The notes beneath the pieces are model-generated. The model saw only the letters and a program-made list of their open reading frames with translations, ran no database searches and was not told the DNA's origin. A DNA stretch of 64,000 nt from Syntrophobacterales bacterium (lineage in GTDB: Bacteria > Desulfobacterota > Syntrophorhabdia > Syntrophorhabdales > Syntrophorhabdaceae), in NCBI GenBank assembly GCA_031274925.1, contig JAISPL010000057.1, positions 1 to 64,000 on the forward strand. The letters run 5' to 3'. Below are positions 26,328 to 34,073 of this stretch, piece after piece (within the stretch, counting starts at the first letter, position 1; each line of letters starts with the position of its first letter). The position numbers and the translations under genes were made by a program.

Positions 26328-26996
26328 TTATATATAGGTTGTCAATTGCGCTACCGAATAGACGGCAGACGGCATACTCGAAAGCGCGACGAGAAGTGCG
26401 TCGATGATCGTTTTGTTCCTTGAGGTTTTTGCCAGTTGAATATTGAGGGTCTCGGCGTCGCGGAGCATATCGGCACGGGTCACGTCGTCAATGGAAGTGT
26501 CGTCAAGAATTATTTTGATAATCTGCAGAATAAGATCCCTGATTCTGGGATCCATGGAGGATTTTTCAGTGGCCCCGAGTCCGTATTCTCCGGCCGGAGC
26601 TTCCATGGCCGGAGGGGTGAATTCCGCGAGCTCAATATTAGGCGCATTGAGCCAGGCCGGGACATCATTCTCTTTTACGAAGACCTCGGGGTTTTCCCGG
26701 TACTTGCCTATAATGCCGGTTTTCCCGCCGTCCTCGACATAGGAATTACCTTCCAGGTTGATAAGGGCGCTTATCTGTCCCAGCATGTCCTGAGAAAGCA
26801 TGACGAGGCCCAGCTCTTCAAGGCCCTCGGCAATCTTCCTGAGCTCAACGTGATCGGTTATCCCTGCGGCTGTCGCGAAATCAACGAGAGGAAAGAAAAA
26901 AAAGTTATGTGCTTCGGCTTCCGCCTTGTCATAAAGGTATGCAAGCAAGAGTTCTGCTAACTCGTCTGTCGTCAATGATCTCTCCTGTGTCGGCAT
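26328..26996 (-). CDS. Hypothetical protein, winged-helix-like N-terminus
   Basis: 222 aa; family not recognised. Residues 1-100 are mostly helical and alternate in a way that could form a winged helix (LTTDELAELLLAYLYDKAEAE ... HVELRKIAEGLEELGLVMLS). The middle is Pro/Ala/Glu-rich, and the C-terminal 75 residues form an amphipathic helix bundle (DLILQIIKIILDDTSIDDV, RNKTIIDALLVALSS). No membrane segment or signal peptide. The coding bias resembles the neighbours and the start has a purine-rich GAGAGATC upstream. It is a single gene on its strand. Confidence 0.65.
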   Translation of the reverse strand: MPTQERSLTTDELAELLLAYLYDKAEAEAHNFFFFPLVDFATAAGITDHVELRKIAEGLEELGLVMLSQDMLGQISALINLEGNSYVEDGGKTGIIGKYRENPEVFVKENDVPAWLNAPNIELAEFTPPAMEAPAGEYGLGATEKSSMDPRIRDLILQIIKIILDDTSIDDVTRADMLRDAETLNIQLAKTSRNKTIIDALLVALSSMPSAVYSVAQLTTYI

Positions 26997-27142
26997 TTGT
27001 AGTGAGGAATTATTATACCAGATTTGTGTTCCAAAGCGGGAAAAAATGAGCGCTGCCTTATTTGTTGGGATACGGCAAGAAAATGAGTTATGGTATAAAG
27101 TAAGGATATCAAAAAGAAAGGGGATTCCTTATTTATGGCTTC

Positions 27143-27157
27143 TGGCACAGAAAATGC
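27143..27157 (+). promoter_or_regulatory. Candidate sigma-54 promoter
   Basis: TGGCACAGAAAATGC: TGGCAC at -24 and GC at -12 with the exact canonical spacing. It would give a leader of about 345 nt before the ligase. No activator gene is adjacent. Confidence 0.4.
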
Positions 27158-27425
27158 GGACGGTTTCCATTGTAAACGCTTTTACGTTACCTGAGGTAGG
27201 AGATGCAAAGGCGTGAGGTTCAAGTCGAGAGGGGTGTCTATTCGCACTTGAAAGGATGTTCTGGTCCTGCTCTTTTGAATTAATCAAGATTGGATGCGCT
27301 ATCTGACGGTGGATCTTACAACATTATCGCTGTTGGAAAATAGGCATAAACGGAATTCCCGTCGGTTCCCGAGATTTTCACGAGTTAAGCGAGGCGTGCG
27401 AGGCAAAAGAGTAGTTTTGATCATG

Positions 27426-27482
27426 AAACGTTGAGACGGGCATGGCAGAGACGGCGAAGAGCGCAAGCCGGTCTTAACGTTT
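27426..27482 (+). repeat. Leader hairpin before the PaaK-type ligase
   Basis: A 12-bp stem, AAACGTTGAGAC with GTCTTAACGTTT (one G:U pair), encloses 34 nt. It ends about 20 bases before the AGGAGGT ribosome site, so it could influence translation or RNA stability. Confidence 0.5.
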
Positions 27483-27514
27483 GGGAATATCTTGAATTCA
27501 ACAGGAGGTAACAT

Positions 27515-28813
27515 ATGGAAGGACGTTTTGCGCCGACGATGAAAACAGAAGAGGAGATGTTTACCTTTCAGCTTGAAGGACTAAAATGGACTCTGGATCA
27601 CGTATACTGCGGCTCGGAATTTTACAGGAAAAGGTTTGATGAGGCGGGAATTAAGCCGGCTGACATAAAGACGCTGCAGGATATAGAAAAACTACCGTTC
27701 ACCACAAGTAAAGACCTTCAGGAGGGCTATCCTTTTCCCTTGCAAAGCGTTCCGTTCGAGAAGATTGTGCGCATACATGCCTCAAGCGGCACCACCGGCA
27801 AGAGAAAAGTACTCTGTTATACCAACAAGGATATAGAAGACTGGGCCGCCATGTTTGCCAGGTGCTATCAATACGCAGGATGTACCAGGGAAGACAGAAT
27901 CCAGATTGCCGTGGGATACGGCGTTTGGACCGCCGGAGCAGGCTTCCAGAACGGATGTGAAAAGTTCGGGGCCATGGCCATACCCGTGGGGCCCGGGAAT
28001 CTCGACATACACTGCCAGTTTTTAGAGGACCTCCAGACGACAGTTATGTGTTGCACCGCATCGATGGGCCTTCTCATGGCGGAAGAAATAGACAAACTGG
28101 GCCTGCGCGGAAAAATAGCGCTAAAGAAGATGATATTCGGCGCTGAACGTTCGAGTGACGCCATGCGGGCAAAGATTTCTGAACTTTCCGGCGTGGCCGT
28201 GGAAGATCTCTACGATATTCCCGGTCTTACCGAACTTTACGGCCCCGGGACCGGTCTTGACTGTATCTATCACAAAGGTATCCATTATTGGGCGGACTAT
28301 TATATTGTTGAGATTCTCGATCCTGACACGTTGAAACCCGTGAAGCCGGGTGAAGTCGGCGAAATGGTCGTAACCACGCTTCGCAAGGAAGCCGCCCCGC
28401 TTGTCCGCTACAGGACCAGGGATCTTACCCGGATTATCACTGAGAAGTGTCCCTGCGGAAGCATCATGCCCATGCATGACAGGATTTTGGGCAGGTCTGA
28501 CGATATGTTCATCTTCAGGGCGGTAAACATCTACCCGAGCCATATCGAACAGATCCTCTCGAACATTGAGAACATTGGAAGTGAGTACCAGGTGTTTCTC
28601 GACAGGAAGTCCGACGGCAAAGATTACATGGTGGTTAAAGTGGAGAGGGAGCAGGGGGTTCACCCTGAGGAGAATGACCTCATAAGTAAACGCATAAAGA
28701 AAGAGGTGAAGAAGCAGATTCTGGTGAGCTGTGACGTGGAGATATGCGATTACTACGAATTGCCGAGATCTGAAAGAAAGACCAAAAGGGTATTCGACAG
28801 GAGAGATGACTAA
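27515..28813 (+). CDS. paaK: Phenylacetate-CoA ligase family protein
   Basis: 432 aa, the PaaK size. Adenylation motifs HASSGTTGKRKV (P-loop), ELYGPGTG, YRTRDLTRI, GRSDDMFIFRAVNIYPSHIE and a C-terminal domain ending in ERKTKRVFDRRDD. PaaK-type ligases activate aryl acids (phenylacetate, benzoate derivatives, anthranilate) to CoA esters. In this gene context an aromatic acid is likely, but the exact one cannot be told. ACAGGAGGT precedes the ATG. It is monocistronic. Confidence 0.9.
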   Translation: MEGRFAPTMKTEEEMFTFQLEGLKWTLDHVYCGSEFYRKRFDEAGIKPADIKTLQDIEKLPFTTSKDLQEGYPFPLQSVPFEKIVRIHASSGTTGKRKVLCYTNKDIEDWAAMFARCYQYAGCTREDRIQIAVGYGVWTAGAGFQNGCEKFGAMAIPVGPGNLDIHCQFLEDLQTTVMCCTASMGLLMAEEIDKLGLRGKIALKKMIFGAERSSDAMRAKISELSGVAVEDLYDIPGLTELYGPGTGLDCIYHKGIHYWADYYIVEILDPDTLKPVKPGEVGEMVVTTLRKEAAPLVRYRTRDLTRIITEKCPCGSIMPMHDRILGRSDDMFIFRAVNIYPSHIEQILSNIENIGSEYQVFLDRKSDGKDYMVVKVEREQGVHPEENDLISKRIKKEVKKQILVSCDVEICDYYELPRSERKTKRVFDRRDD

Positions 28814-28957
28814 AAAAGCGGGGGTGACTTACCGCCGTCTCAAGTGCGACCCGCACGCGAAGGAATGTTTGACGGCCGGCCACTATGGGGTAAGGATATT
28901 AGGCCCTGCTGAGATAAGGAACATGGGGACTGCGGTGGGGGGTGCATCATACAAGCT

Positions 28958-29120
28958 CACGCACTTAAAAGAGGTCCAATCATCCTTATTCGCCGGAGCT
29001 AAACCTGATTGAACGTTTCCGGAGCCGACTCAAATCTCGGTTGCGTAGTATCCTGTTGCATCTGTTCGATTCATTTGATGTGCTCTTGCAGACTGTTTTT
29101 CAAGTGCGGCGACTATAACC
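28958..29120 (+). pseudogene. IS630-type transposase C-terminal remnant, copy A
   Basis: One frame reads NHPYSPELNLIERF, then RSRLKSRLRS and LLHLFDSFD, the C-terminal end of an IS630-family DDE transposase (the SPELNxIE glutamate motif). Nothing of the first three quarters of the transposase is present. The nucleotide sequence closely matches copy B at 31770-31930, which is in the opposite orientation. Confidence 0.75.
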
Positions 29121-29356
29121 GCTCACTGTCCCGCAAGCTCCCGCACCGGACCCGCTCTGTCTGGGCGCGCACTTCACGCTCATAGGCTTGGGGGGAGAGG
29201 ACAGTGCGCCCCTCAAAACGGACATGGTCCGGTCTCTTCGCGGTAAGGCCGTGACTGTGAGCGGTGATCACGCCTGCTGATGTAGCGGCGGTAGCCCCAC
29301 TTTGGCCTGTCGAAAAGTGGTCCATATGCGATAAACGAGGGGGACGACGGGGGGGC
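29121..29356. other. Intergenic region after the IS630 remnant
   Basis: About 235 bp between transposase remnant A and the sensor-like gene. No supported gene; the stretch from paaK (28813) to here carries only the IS remnant. Confidence 0.45.
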
Positions 29357-29740
29357 TTATCTCGCATGACCCCGCCGGTGCTTTCTGAACTGCTCTCTCA
29401 CTGTGTCAAGCTTCTTTTTCTGGGCGTCATTAAGCTCATTTTTTATTTCAGAAAAACTCCCGTCGATAATCCGGTCTACTTCAGGTTTGCCCTTGAGGAA
29501 ATGTTCATGTAACTTTTGCGACATCTGTTCAAGGATTCTCCCGACGGCAATTTTCTGTTCGGCGTTAAGATCCAGACTCTTTGAGAGCCGTTCCGTGGCC
29601 TCCATCGTTCTGTTTCTGAAATCCTTTGGTCCGTGCATATGATGGGCCGGTTTGACAAGGAGCCATGTACCCACCGAGCCAAAGAGAATACCTGCGAGGA
29701 GCAGGAGAGCCACTCCCGATACCAGTTTCCAAACATTCAT
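29357..29740 (-). CDS. Periplasmic heavy-metal sensor-like protein (CnrX/Spy type)
   Basis: 127 aa. One N-terminal membrane anchor or signal (LVSGVALLLLAGILFGSVGTWLL), then HHMHGPKDF and a helical hairpin with NAEQKIAVGRILEQMSQKLHEH and a second helix ending in HRRGHAR. This is the layout of the Metal_resist/LTXXQ families, in which periplasmic helical proteins sense metal or misfolding. The His cluster right after the membrane is a plausible metal site. It is the third gene after an ECF sigma factor and a small membrane protein, as in CnrYXH-type systems. Confidence 0.75.
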   Translation of the reverse strand: MNVWKLVSGVALLLLAGILFGSVGTWLLVKPAHHMHGPKDFRNRTMEATERLSKSLDLNAEQKIAVGRILEQMSQKLHEHFLKGKPEVDRIIDGSFSEIKNELNDAQKKKLDTVREQFRKHRRGHAR

Positions 29741-29750
29741 ACATTCCCCC

Positions 29751-30080
29751 TTAAGTTGAAAAAATTGCAGATAAAGTCATTTCTTCCTCGCCGTTCACGA
29801 GCATATAAAGGGCGTCATAGTTTGAACCGAGGTTGAGTCCGATGAAACAGGCGACCAATATCAGTATAAGTACCAGCGGGGATGTGAGAGGGGTGAGCCG
29901 CCACACCACACTTTCGAATGAGGGCAGGAAACCTGGTTCAGGCCGAATGGGGCCAATCTCACGGACTTGGGCCATAAGCCCGGTCCTCCATCTTTGGCCG
30001 ACCTCGATATTCTCTTTGTCCCGATAGGCCTGCCCCAGCGCCTGTCTAAGCTTTTCCTTTTCCTGACCGGAAGTTTTCAT
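29751..30080 (-). CDS. Small single-pass membrane protein, probable anti-sigma factor
   Basis: 109 aa. A charged cytoplasmic N-terminus (EKEKLRQALGQAYRDKENIEVGQRW) is followed by one membrane helix at about 68-86 (LVLILILVACFIGLNLG) and a short periplasmic tail. No zinc-binding HxxxCxxC motif. It overlaps the ECF sigma gene stop (ATGA), which is the standard place for the cognate anti-sigma factor; this role is inferred from position and topology. Confidence 0.7.
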   Translation of the reverse strand: MKTSGQEKEKLRQALGQAYRDKENIEVGQRWRTGLMAQVREIGPIRPEPGFLPSFESVVWRLTPLTSPLVLILILVACFIGLNLGSNYDALYMLVNGEEEMTLSAIFST

Positions 30081-30700
30081 ACATCGTTCCTCCTGCTTTT
30101 TGCCGCCTCAGTGAGCATTTCGTGAAGCTTCTTGCGGGACCGGAATAACCGTACCTTCACGTTGGCGATACTCAGACCCAGAAGATGAGCCGCCTCCTTT
30201 ACCGAATTGCCCTCAAAGTAAATGAGTTCCAAAACCATTCTTTCCGCCGCGGAGAGTTTGTTGAGAGCCCAGTCCAGGACCTCTCTCGCTTCATTTTGAA
30301 CCTTCGTTTCATGGAACGACCGGCTTGACTGATCCGACAGTGTCGCCTCAATCCATGCCTGGTGTTGTTCCGTGAGAGAACTCATAGAGATTTCCCGTGT
30401 TTTGTAATGATCGCGCCAGAAGTCATGGCAAGTCCTTACTGCAATCACGGAAACCCATGGCTTGAAGCCATTGTCGTTCTTGAAGGTAGATAACGATCGG
30501 TACGTTCTAAGGAACACGTCTTGTACTGTATCTTCCACATGTTCAAAGGGCACGTGTTTCTTCACGATGGCCAGCACGAGATTCTGATACCTGTCCACAA
30601 GATGTTCGAAAGCATTGACATTTCCGGCAACAATCTGACGGACAATTTCTGCATCTCTCGGACTATCAGCATCATCTGTCACTGCAGACATTCTCTCCAT
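30077..30700 (-). CDS. ECF sigma factor (RpoE-like)
   Basis: 207 aa. Region 2: NAFEHLVDRYQNLVLAIVKKH, HVEDTVQDVFLRTYRSL and FKPWVSVIAVRTCHDFWRD. Region 4: LNKLSAAERMVLELIYFEGNSVKEAAHLLGLSIANVKVRLFRSRKKL, a helix-turn-helix for the -35 element. It would direct RNA polymerase to a small set of envelope-stress promoters. Stop overlaps the start of the membrane protein gene, and GGAGG for that gene lies inside its own end. Confidence 0.92.
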   Translation of the reverse strand: MERMSAVTDDADSPRDAEIVRQIVAGNVNAFEHLVDRYQNLVLAIVKKHVPFEHVEDTVQDVFLRTYRSLSTFKNDNGFKPWVSVIAVRTCHDFWRDHYKTREISMSSLTEQHQAWIEATLSDQSSRSFHETKVQNEAREVLDWALNKLSAAERMVLELIYFEGNSVKEAAHLLGLSIANVKVRLFRSRKKLHEMLTEAAKSRRNDV

Positions 30701-31102
30701 TATGCCTCAATCAATATAATAACGCATATGTTCGACCCGTACCGCAAGTCATGGTGATCAGTCACTCTGACAAATAAGAGTCGCTTTCTTCTCCTGAAAG
30801 GTTACAAAGTTCGGGCAGTGTAACCTTTCGGCGGCGCCTGGCGACTAATTCTGTAAAGGCGGATATGAGGCAATGACTTCGCAGCCGGAAAGAAACAAAA
30901 CGCTTGGTGTGAATATTGAAAAGGCAGCAAGAGGGGGCCGTATGAGACCCGAGACGGTAATTGTTCCGTCGCCTCTTTAATATACGCTGCAATATGTATC
31001 TCTGACATCTGCTTGGGGTCACGCAGGGCGCCCGGACAACAGCAGATAGAGGAGACAGATGATGCGGACGATAGTCTGCAAATATAATTCATGGAGGGTA
31101 AT
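30701..31102. other. Divergent control region of the ECF operon and the Spy-like gene
   Basis: About 400 bp between two divergent genes. Frames on the minus strand look spurious. The most striking element is an 11-bp perfect inverted repeat at 30796-30829. Confidence 0.55.
30796..30829. repeat. Inverted repeat in the ECF/Spy-like control region
   Basis: GAAAGGTTACA and TGTAACCTTTC, 11 bp each, around a 12-nt spacer. No T tract. A protein-binding operator or an RNA hairpin are both possible. Confidence 0.6.
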
Positions 31103-31642
31103 ATGAAAAACCTGTTTGCAATTGTCATAGCATTTTCACTGGTCTTTTGCATCGCCACGAGTAAGGCCGTCGCGGCTGATCCGGGCGACGTGAAAGCGGC
31201 CGACGGCGTACGATTCCATAAGAAGATGGATGTACCTCATAAGTCTTCAGGCCTTAATCTCTCCGGAGAACAAAAGGAAAAGGCGAAGGACCTGCGAAAT
31301 CGGTTCCGTGCCGATACCCGCGACCTGAGGTATGACCTTGAGATGAAAAGGCTTGAAATGAGAAAACTCTTTACTGATCCGAATGCCAGCGAGGCGGCCA
31401 TAGTCGCAAAACAGCGGGAGATCGGAACGCTGTTCCAGAAGCTGTTCGAGAAGCGGGCGCAGATGAAGATTGAGTGGAGGAAAATCCTCACTGCCGAGCA
31501 GATCAGTAACCTTGACCAGACGCCATGGGGGCAGGGGCACGGTCACATGAAGGGCCGGCATATGGGTCAGCACATGAGACCCGACATGGGACATGGATCT
31601 CATGGGGGTCCGGCATGTCCGGTATGGGACGGAAACCACTGA
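31103..31642 (+). CDS. His-rich Spy/LTXXQ-like periplasmic protein
   Basis: 179 aa from ATG 31103 (GGAGGG upstream); the ATG at 31091 lacks a site. Signal peptide (MKNLFAIVIAFSLVFCIATSKAVAA), then helices LNLSGEQKEKAKDLRNRFRADTRDL and FEKRAQMKIEWRKILTAEQISNL, the Spy/LTXXQ hairpin. The C-terminal 40 residues are His/Met/Gly-rich (HGHMKGRHMGQHMRPDMGHG), a likely metal-binding tail. Divergent from the ECF operon and probably its target (inference). Confidence 0.82.
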   Translation: MKNLFAIVIAFSLVFCIATSKAVAADPGDVKAADGVRFHKKMDVPHKSSGLNLSGEQKEKAKDLRNRFRADTRDLRYDLEMKRLEMRKLFTDPNASEAAIVAKQREIGTLFQKLFEKRAQMKIEWRKILTAEQISNLDQTPWGQGHGHMKGRHMGQHMRPDMGHGSHGGPACPVWDGNH

Positions 31643-31678
31643 GGTTTATCCCAAGAAACTGAAGACGGAAAGAAATTT

Positions 31679-31716
31679 CAGGGCTGCCTCTTTATATACG
31701 GGCAGCCCTCCTCTTT
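31679..31716 (+). terminator. Rho-independent terminator after the Spy-like gene
   Basis: AGGGCTGCC / GGCAGCCCT, 9-bp stem with a 12-nt loop, followed by CCTCTTT. Confidence 0.75.
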
Positions 31717-31769
31717 GCTCGGACGAATGGAGTCTGGAACCTGAAAATCCCCGTGTCAGATTTTTGTAC

Positions 31770-31930
31770 CGTAGGCGGTGTAGTCACCGTACTTTAAAAC
31801 AGTCTGCAATGGCATCGTCAAATGAATCGAATAGATGCAAGACGCCACGCAGCCAAGATTTGAGCCAGCCCCGGAAACGTTCAATCAAGTTTAGTTCCGG
31901 CGAATAAGGATGATTGGATCTCTTTCAAGT
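31770..31930 (-). pseudogene. IS630-type transposase C-terminal remnant, copy B
   Basis: Minus-strand frame NHPYSPELNLIERF, then GWLKSWLRGVLHLFDSFDD and AIADCFKVR, ending in TGA. Only the C-terminal end is present. It is an inverted near-copy of the remnant at 28958-29120, and together they bracket the ECF gene cluster. Confidence 0.75.
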
Positions 31931-32062
31931 ACGTTAGCTATAATCAGATGTATGCGCGCGATTCCGCCTCGCTTGAGGCTCTGCAAGAAACCGGTCTCTG
32001 GCCCCCCATCTGTAGCCAAGGATCAAAAAGCGAAGACTATTCCGAAAGAAAAGCTTACCGGC

Positions 32063-32542
32063 TTATCGGGTTGCAACCTTGAGCGAGGCCCCGTAATTAC
32101 ACGTAAACTTGTAGTTGGGGGTGGCGGATCCTCTGAAAAAAAAGACGAAGGAAAGGAACCCGAGAACCACGCACAGGATCACGATCCATTTCCTCCTTAT
32201 GTCCATGTTTAAAAGAAAAAGCAGGAATAGTATGACGCCGAAGGCCAGACAGAAGGGACAATACACTTTGCTTCTCACCTGAAAGGCCACAAGGAATACT
32301 TCTACGCCGGCGCCTGCAGAAACGAGGATACTGAGAAGCGGGTCTTTTTTCAAAATACTCAGGACGATGAACGCTGCCATATATATAATGCCAACGTACT
32401 TGAGGTCGAGTCCGAGGATATCGCCTTTCAGGTAGGAGCAGGACGTTTCACAAACGGCATAGAAGGCCATGGTCCCTATCGCGGCCAAGGCAAGCAGTAT
32501 GTTGATAAGATATTTTCTTGACATGAGTGCCTGTTTCAGCAT
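32063..32542 (-). CDS. Vitamin K epoxide reductase-family membrane protein
   Basis: 159 aa with four or five membrane helices. The VKOR cysteines are present: CETSCSYLKGDILG (loop pair) and the active CxxC in YCPFCLAFG. Bacterial VKORs reoxidise DsbA-like proteins using quinone, replacing DsbB. No thioredoxin-like partner is fused or adjacent. Start 32542 has GAAAGG upstream; ATG 32524 is an alternative. It follows the site-2 protease gene on the same strand after 23 bp. Confidence 0.88.
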   Translation of the reverse strand: MLKQALMSRKYLINILLALAAIGTMAFYAVCETSCSYLKGDILGLDLKYVGIIYMAAFIVLSILKKDPLLSILVSAGAGVEVFLVAFQVRSKVYCPFCLAFGVILFLLFLLNMDIRRKWIVILCVVLGFLSFVFFFRGSATPNYKFTCNYGASLKVATR

Positions 32543-32565
32543 GGAGAAGCCTTTCGCAAACCGTC

Positions 32566-33189
32566 TCAGGGCAGAAGAAGGTTGATGATCAGCACTATGG
32601 CGCTCTGAATGAAATTGATAAGCGGATTCAAAATACCTAACCAGAGGGCTGCAAGGATGATGAAAAACCCGTAAGGCTCGATCCGCGCCAGAGAATATTG
32701 GAACTTTCTCGACGCGAACCCCATGAGAATTTTCGACCCGTCGAGAGGCGGTATTGGAATAAGGTTGAATGCGGCAAGCATCACGTTGATCCGGGCCATG
32801 TAATAAAACAGATCATGGATGGCGCTCGTGCCGTAGACGCTTAAGAAACGCAGGAGAAAAATGGAAATGAAGGCAAGAATGATGTTGGTCACGATCCCCG
32901 CCGAAGCCACAAAAATCAACCCCTTGCGAAAAGGTTGAAGGTTGTTGAAGTTTACAGGGACCGGTTTGGCCCAGCCGAACCCGAAGATGAAAAGCATGGC
33001 CGTTCCTATGGGATCAAGGTGTTTCAGGGGATTGAGAGCCAACCTTCCGAGCCACCTCGCAGTGGGATCGCCCATTTTGTTCGCCACCCACCCATGGGCC
33101 AGTTCGTGGAGGATGATGGAATAGAGGAGCGGAATGGCCACAAGAATAAATGTAAAGGGGTCCTTGAATAAGAGGTTTAAAAGTCCCAT
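32566..33189 (-). CDS. Site-2 protease family (M50) membrane metalloprotease
   Basis: 207 aa, the short form without PDZ. Zinc motif HELAH in ILHELAHGWVANKMGDP and the second metal site in NLIPIPPLDGSKIL, within five to six membrane helices. Such proteases cut within membranes, often releasing regulators. No target is evident nearby; the probable anti-sigma factor at 29751 is in the same region but is not shown to be a substrate. Confidence 0.9.
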   Translation of the reverse strand: MGLLNLLFKDPFTFILVAIPLLYSIILHELAHGWVANKMGDPTARWLGRLALNPLKHLDPIGTAMLFIFGFGWAKPVPVNFNNLQPFRKGLIFVASAGIVTNIILAFISIFLLRFLSVYGTSAIHDLFYYMARINVMLAAFNLIPIPPLDGSKILMGFASRKFQYSLARIEPYGFFIILAALWLGILNPLINFIQSAIVLIINLLLP

Positions 33190-33491
33190 ATGTTCTATAT
33201 CATAAGTATCACACAGGTTTACGGGATTTTCAATGTAAACTTGACCGCCTTACCTCTATCCTTTGCAGTTCACAAGTCGCTATGGAAAAGCCCTGGATTC
33301 CCCCAACAGTTGATCAATAAGGTCATCCATGGTCTTCAGCGTTCTATGACAGAATAGCGGGAACAACGGATGGTATAGAATGACGACCCTCACGCAGGCA
33401 ACGTGCGTGCGAGGGTCGAGGCATGGGAGCGTGGATTGAAACATTTCCTTATGTAGGCGCGCAGGTAGCGCGTGCGAGATTGAGGCGGCCC
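33190..33491. other. Intergenic region with hairpin and a CRISPR-repeat-like 28-mer
   Basis: About 300 bp. A hairpin CGACCCTC / GAGGGTCG (33384-33418) is followed at once by a sequence ending GGAGCGTGGATTGAAAC (33415-33442), which looks like the 3' half of a type I-C CRISPR repeat. No array or cas gene is present. Confidence 0.4.
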
Positions 33492-33917
33492 TTAGGGAGC
33501 GGCGTCTCGCGCGCCATAAATATGAGCCGTTGTTACCTCTTTGACAATCTTTTCCGTGATCCTCCCGCATATACCCATCAATACCTCAATCCCTTCAGGC
33601 GAAAGCTGCTCCCGATGGACGCCTGCAACCACGACAACCTTCCCGTTGAGACGTTTCGCCAATTCCTCGGCCATGGGCTTGACGATCTCGTCTTCCTTGT
33701 GGCTCAGGAACGTAAAGACTGAACTGGTAGCGCCTGACTTCCGGGGATCGGCGAGGCTCGGTCGGGCCTCGGCCATTCCCACCGCCCCTATATGATTTGC
33801 CCCGCCGACGAGATTCACCTGAAGGTCGCGGCCCAATAAATTGACTTGGGCGTGTATTTCAAAATCGCCGGTTCCTTCCGAAATAAGAAATGTCTGTAAA
33901 GCTCTGTCAGTTGTCAT
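33492..33917 (-). CDS. LpdD-like prenylated-flavin chaperone/decarboxylase accessory protein
   Basis: 141 aa. Pattern of the LpdD (gallate decarboxylase small subunit) family: VNLLGRDLQVNLVGGANHIGAVGMA near the N-terminus, then FTFLSHKEDEIVKPMAEELAKRL and VVVVAGVHREQLSPEGIEVL. These small proteins support UbiD-type decarboxylases that use prenylated FMN. A UbiD gene begins only 157 bp away, divergently, which supports a shared job. AGGAGGG precedes the ATG. Identification is by motif recall, so moderate confidence. Confidence 0.68.
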   Translation of the reverse strand: MTTDRALQTFLISEGTGDFEIHAQVNLLGRDLQVNLVGGANHIGAVGMAEARPSLADPRKSGATSSVFTFLSHKEDEIVKPMAEELAKRLNGKVVVVAGVHREQLSPEGIEVLMGICGRITEKIVKEVTTAHIYGARDAAP

Positions 33918-34073
33918 AAAAACCCTCCTATAGAAACATTATAGCAGATCCGCTCACCCTTGAAAGGTGGGAGCGGGCTTTTTTGTTGATTTTCTATCAA
34001 AAAAACGTGATGGTATATGTTTGTAAATTAAGGCGTTCCGGCAAAACGGAGCCACAAAATCAAGAGGTGCGCT

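Larger units (their letters stand above)
26997..27514. other. Long leader region of the PaaK-type ligase
   Basis: About 520 bp without a supported gene. It holds a sigma-54-type -24/-12 pair (27143-27157) and, just before the ribosome site, a long hairpin (27426-27482). Confidence 0.5.

Noticed and set aside
30802-31158. 118-codon minus-strand frame between the ECF gene and the Spy-like gene
   Set aside because: It runs across the Spy-like start and its signal peptide region, and contains the inverted repeat; no motif.
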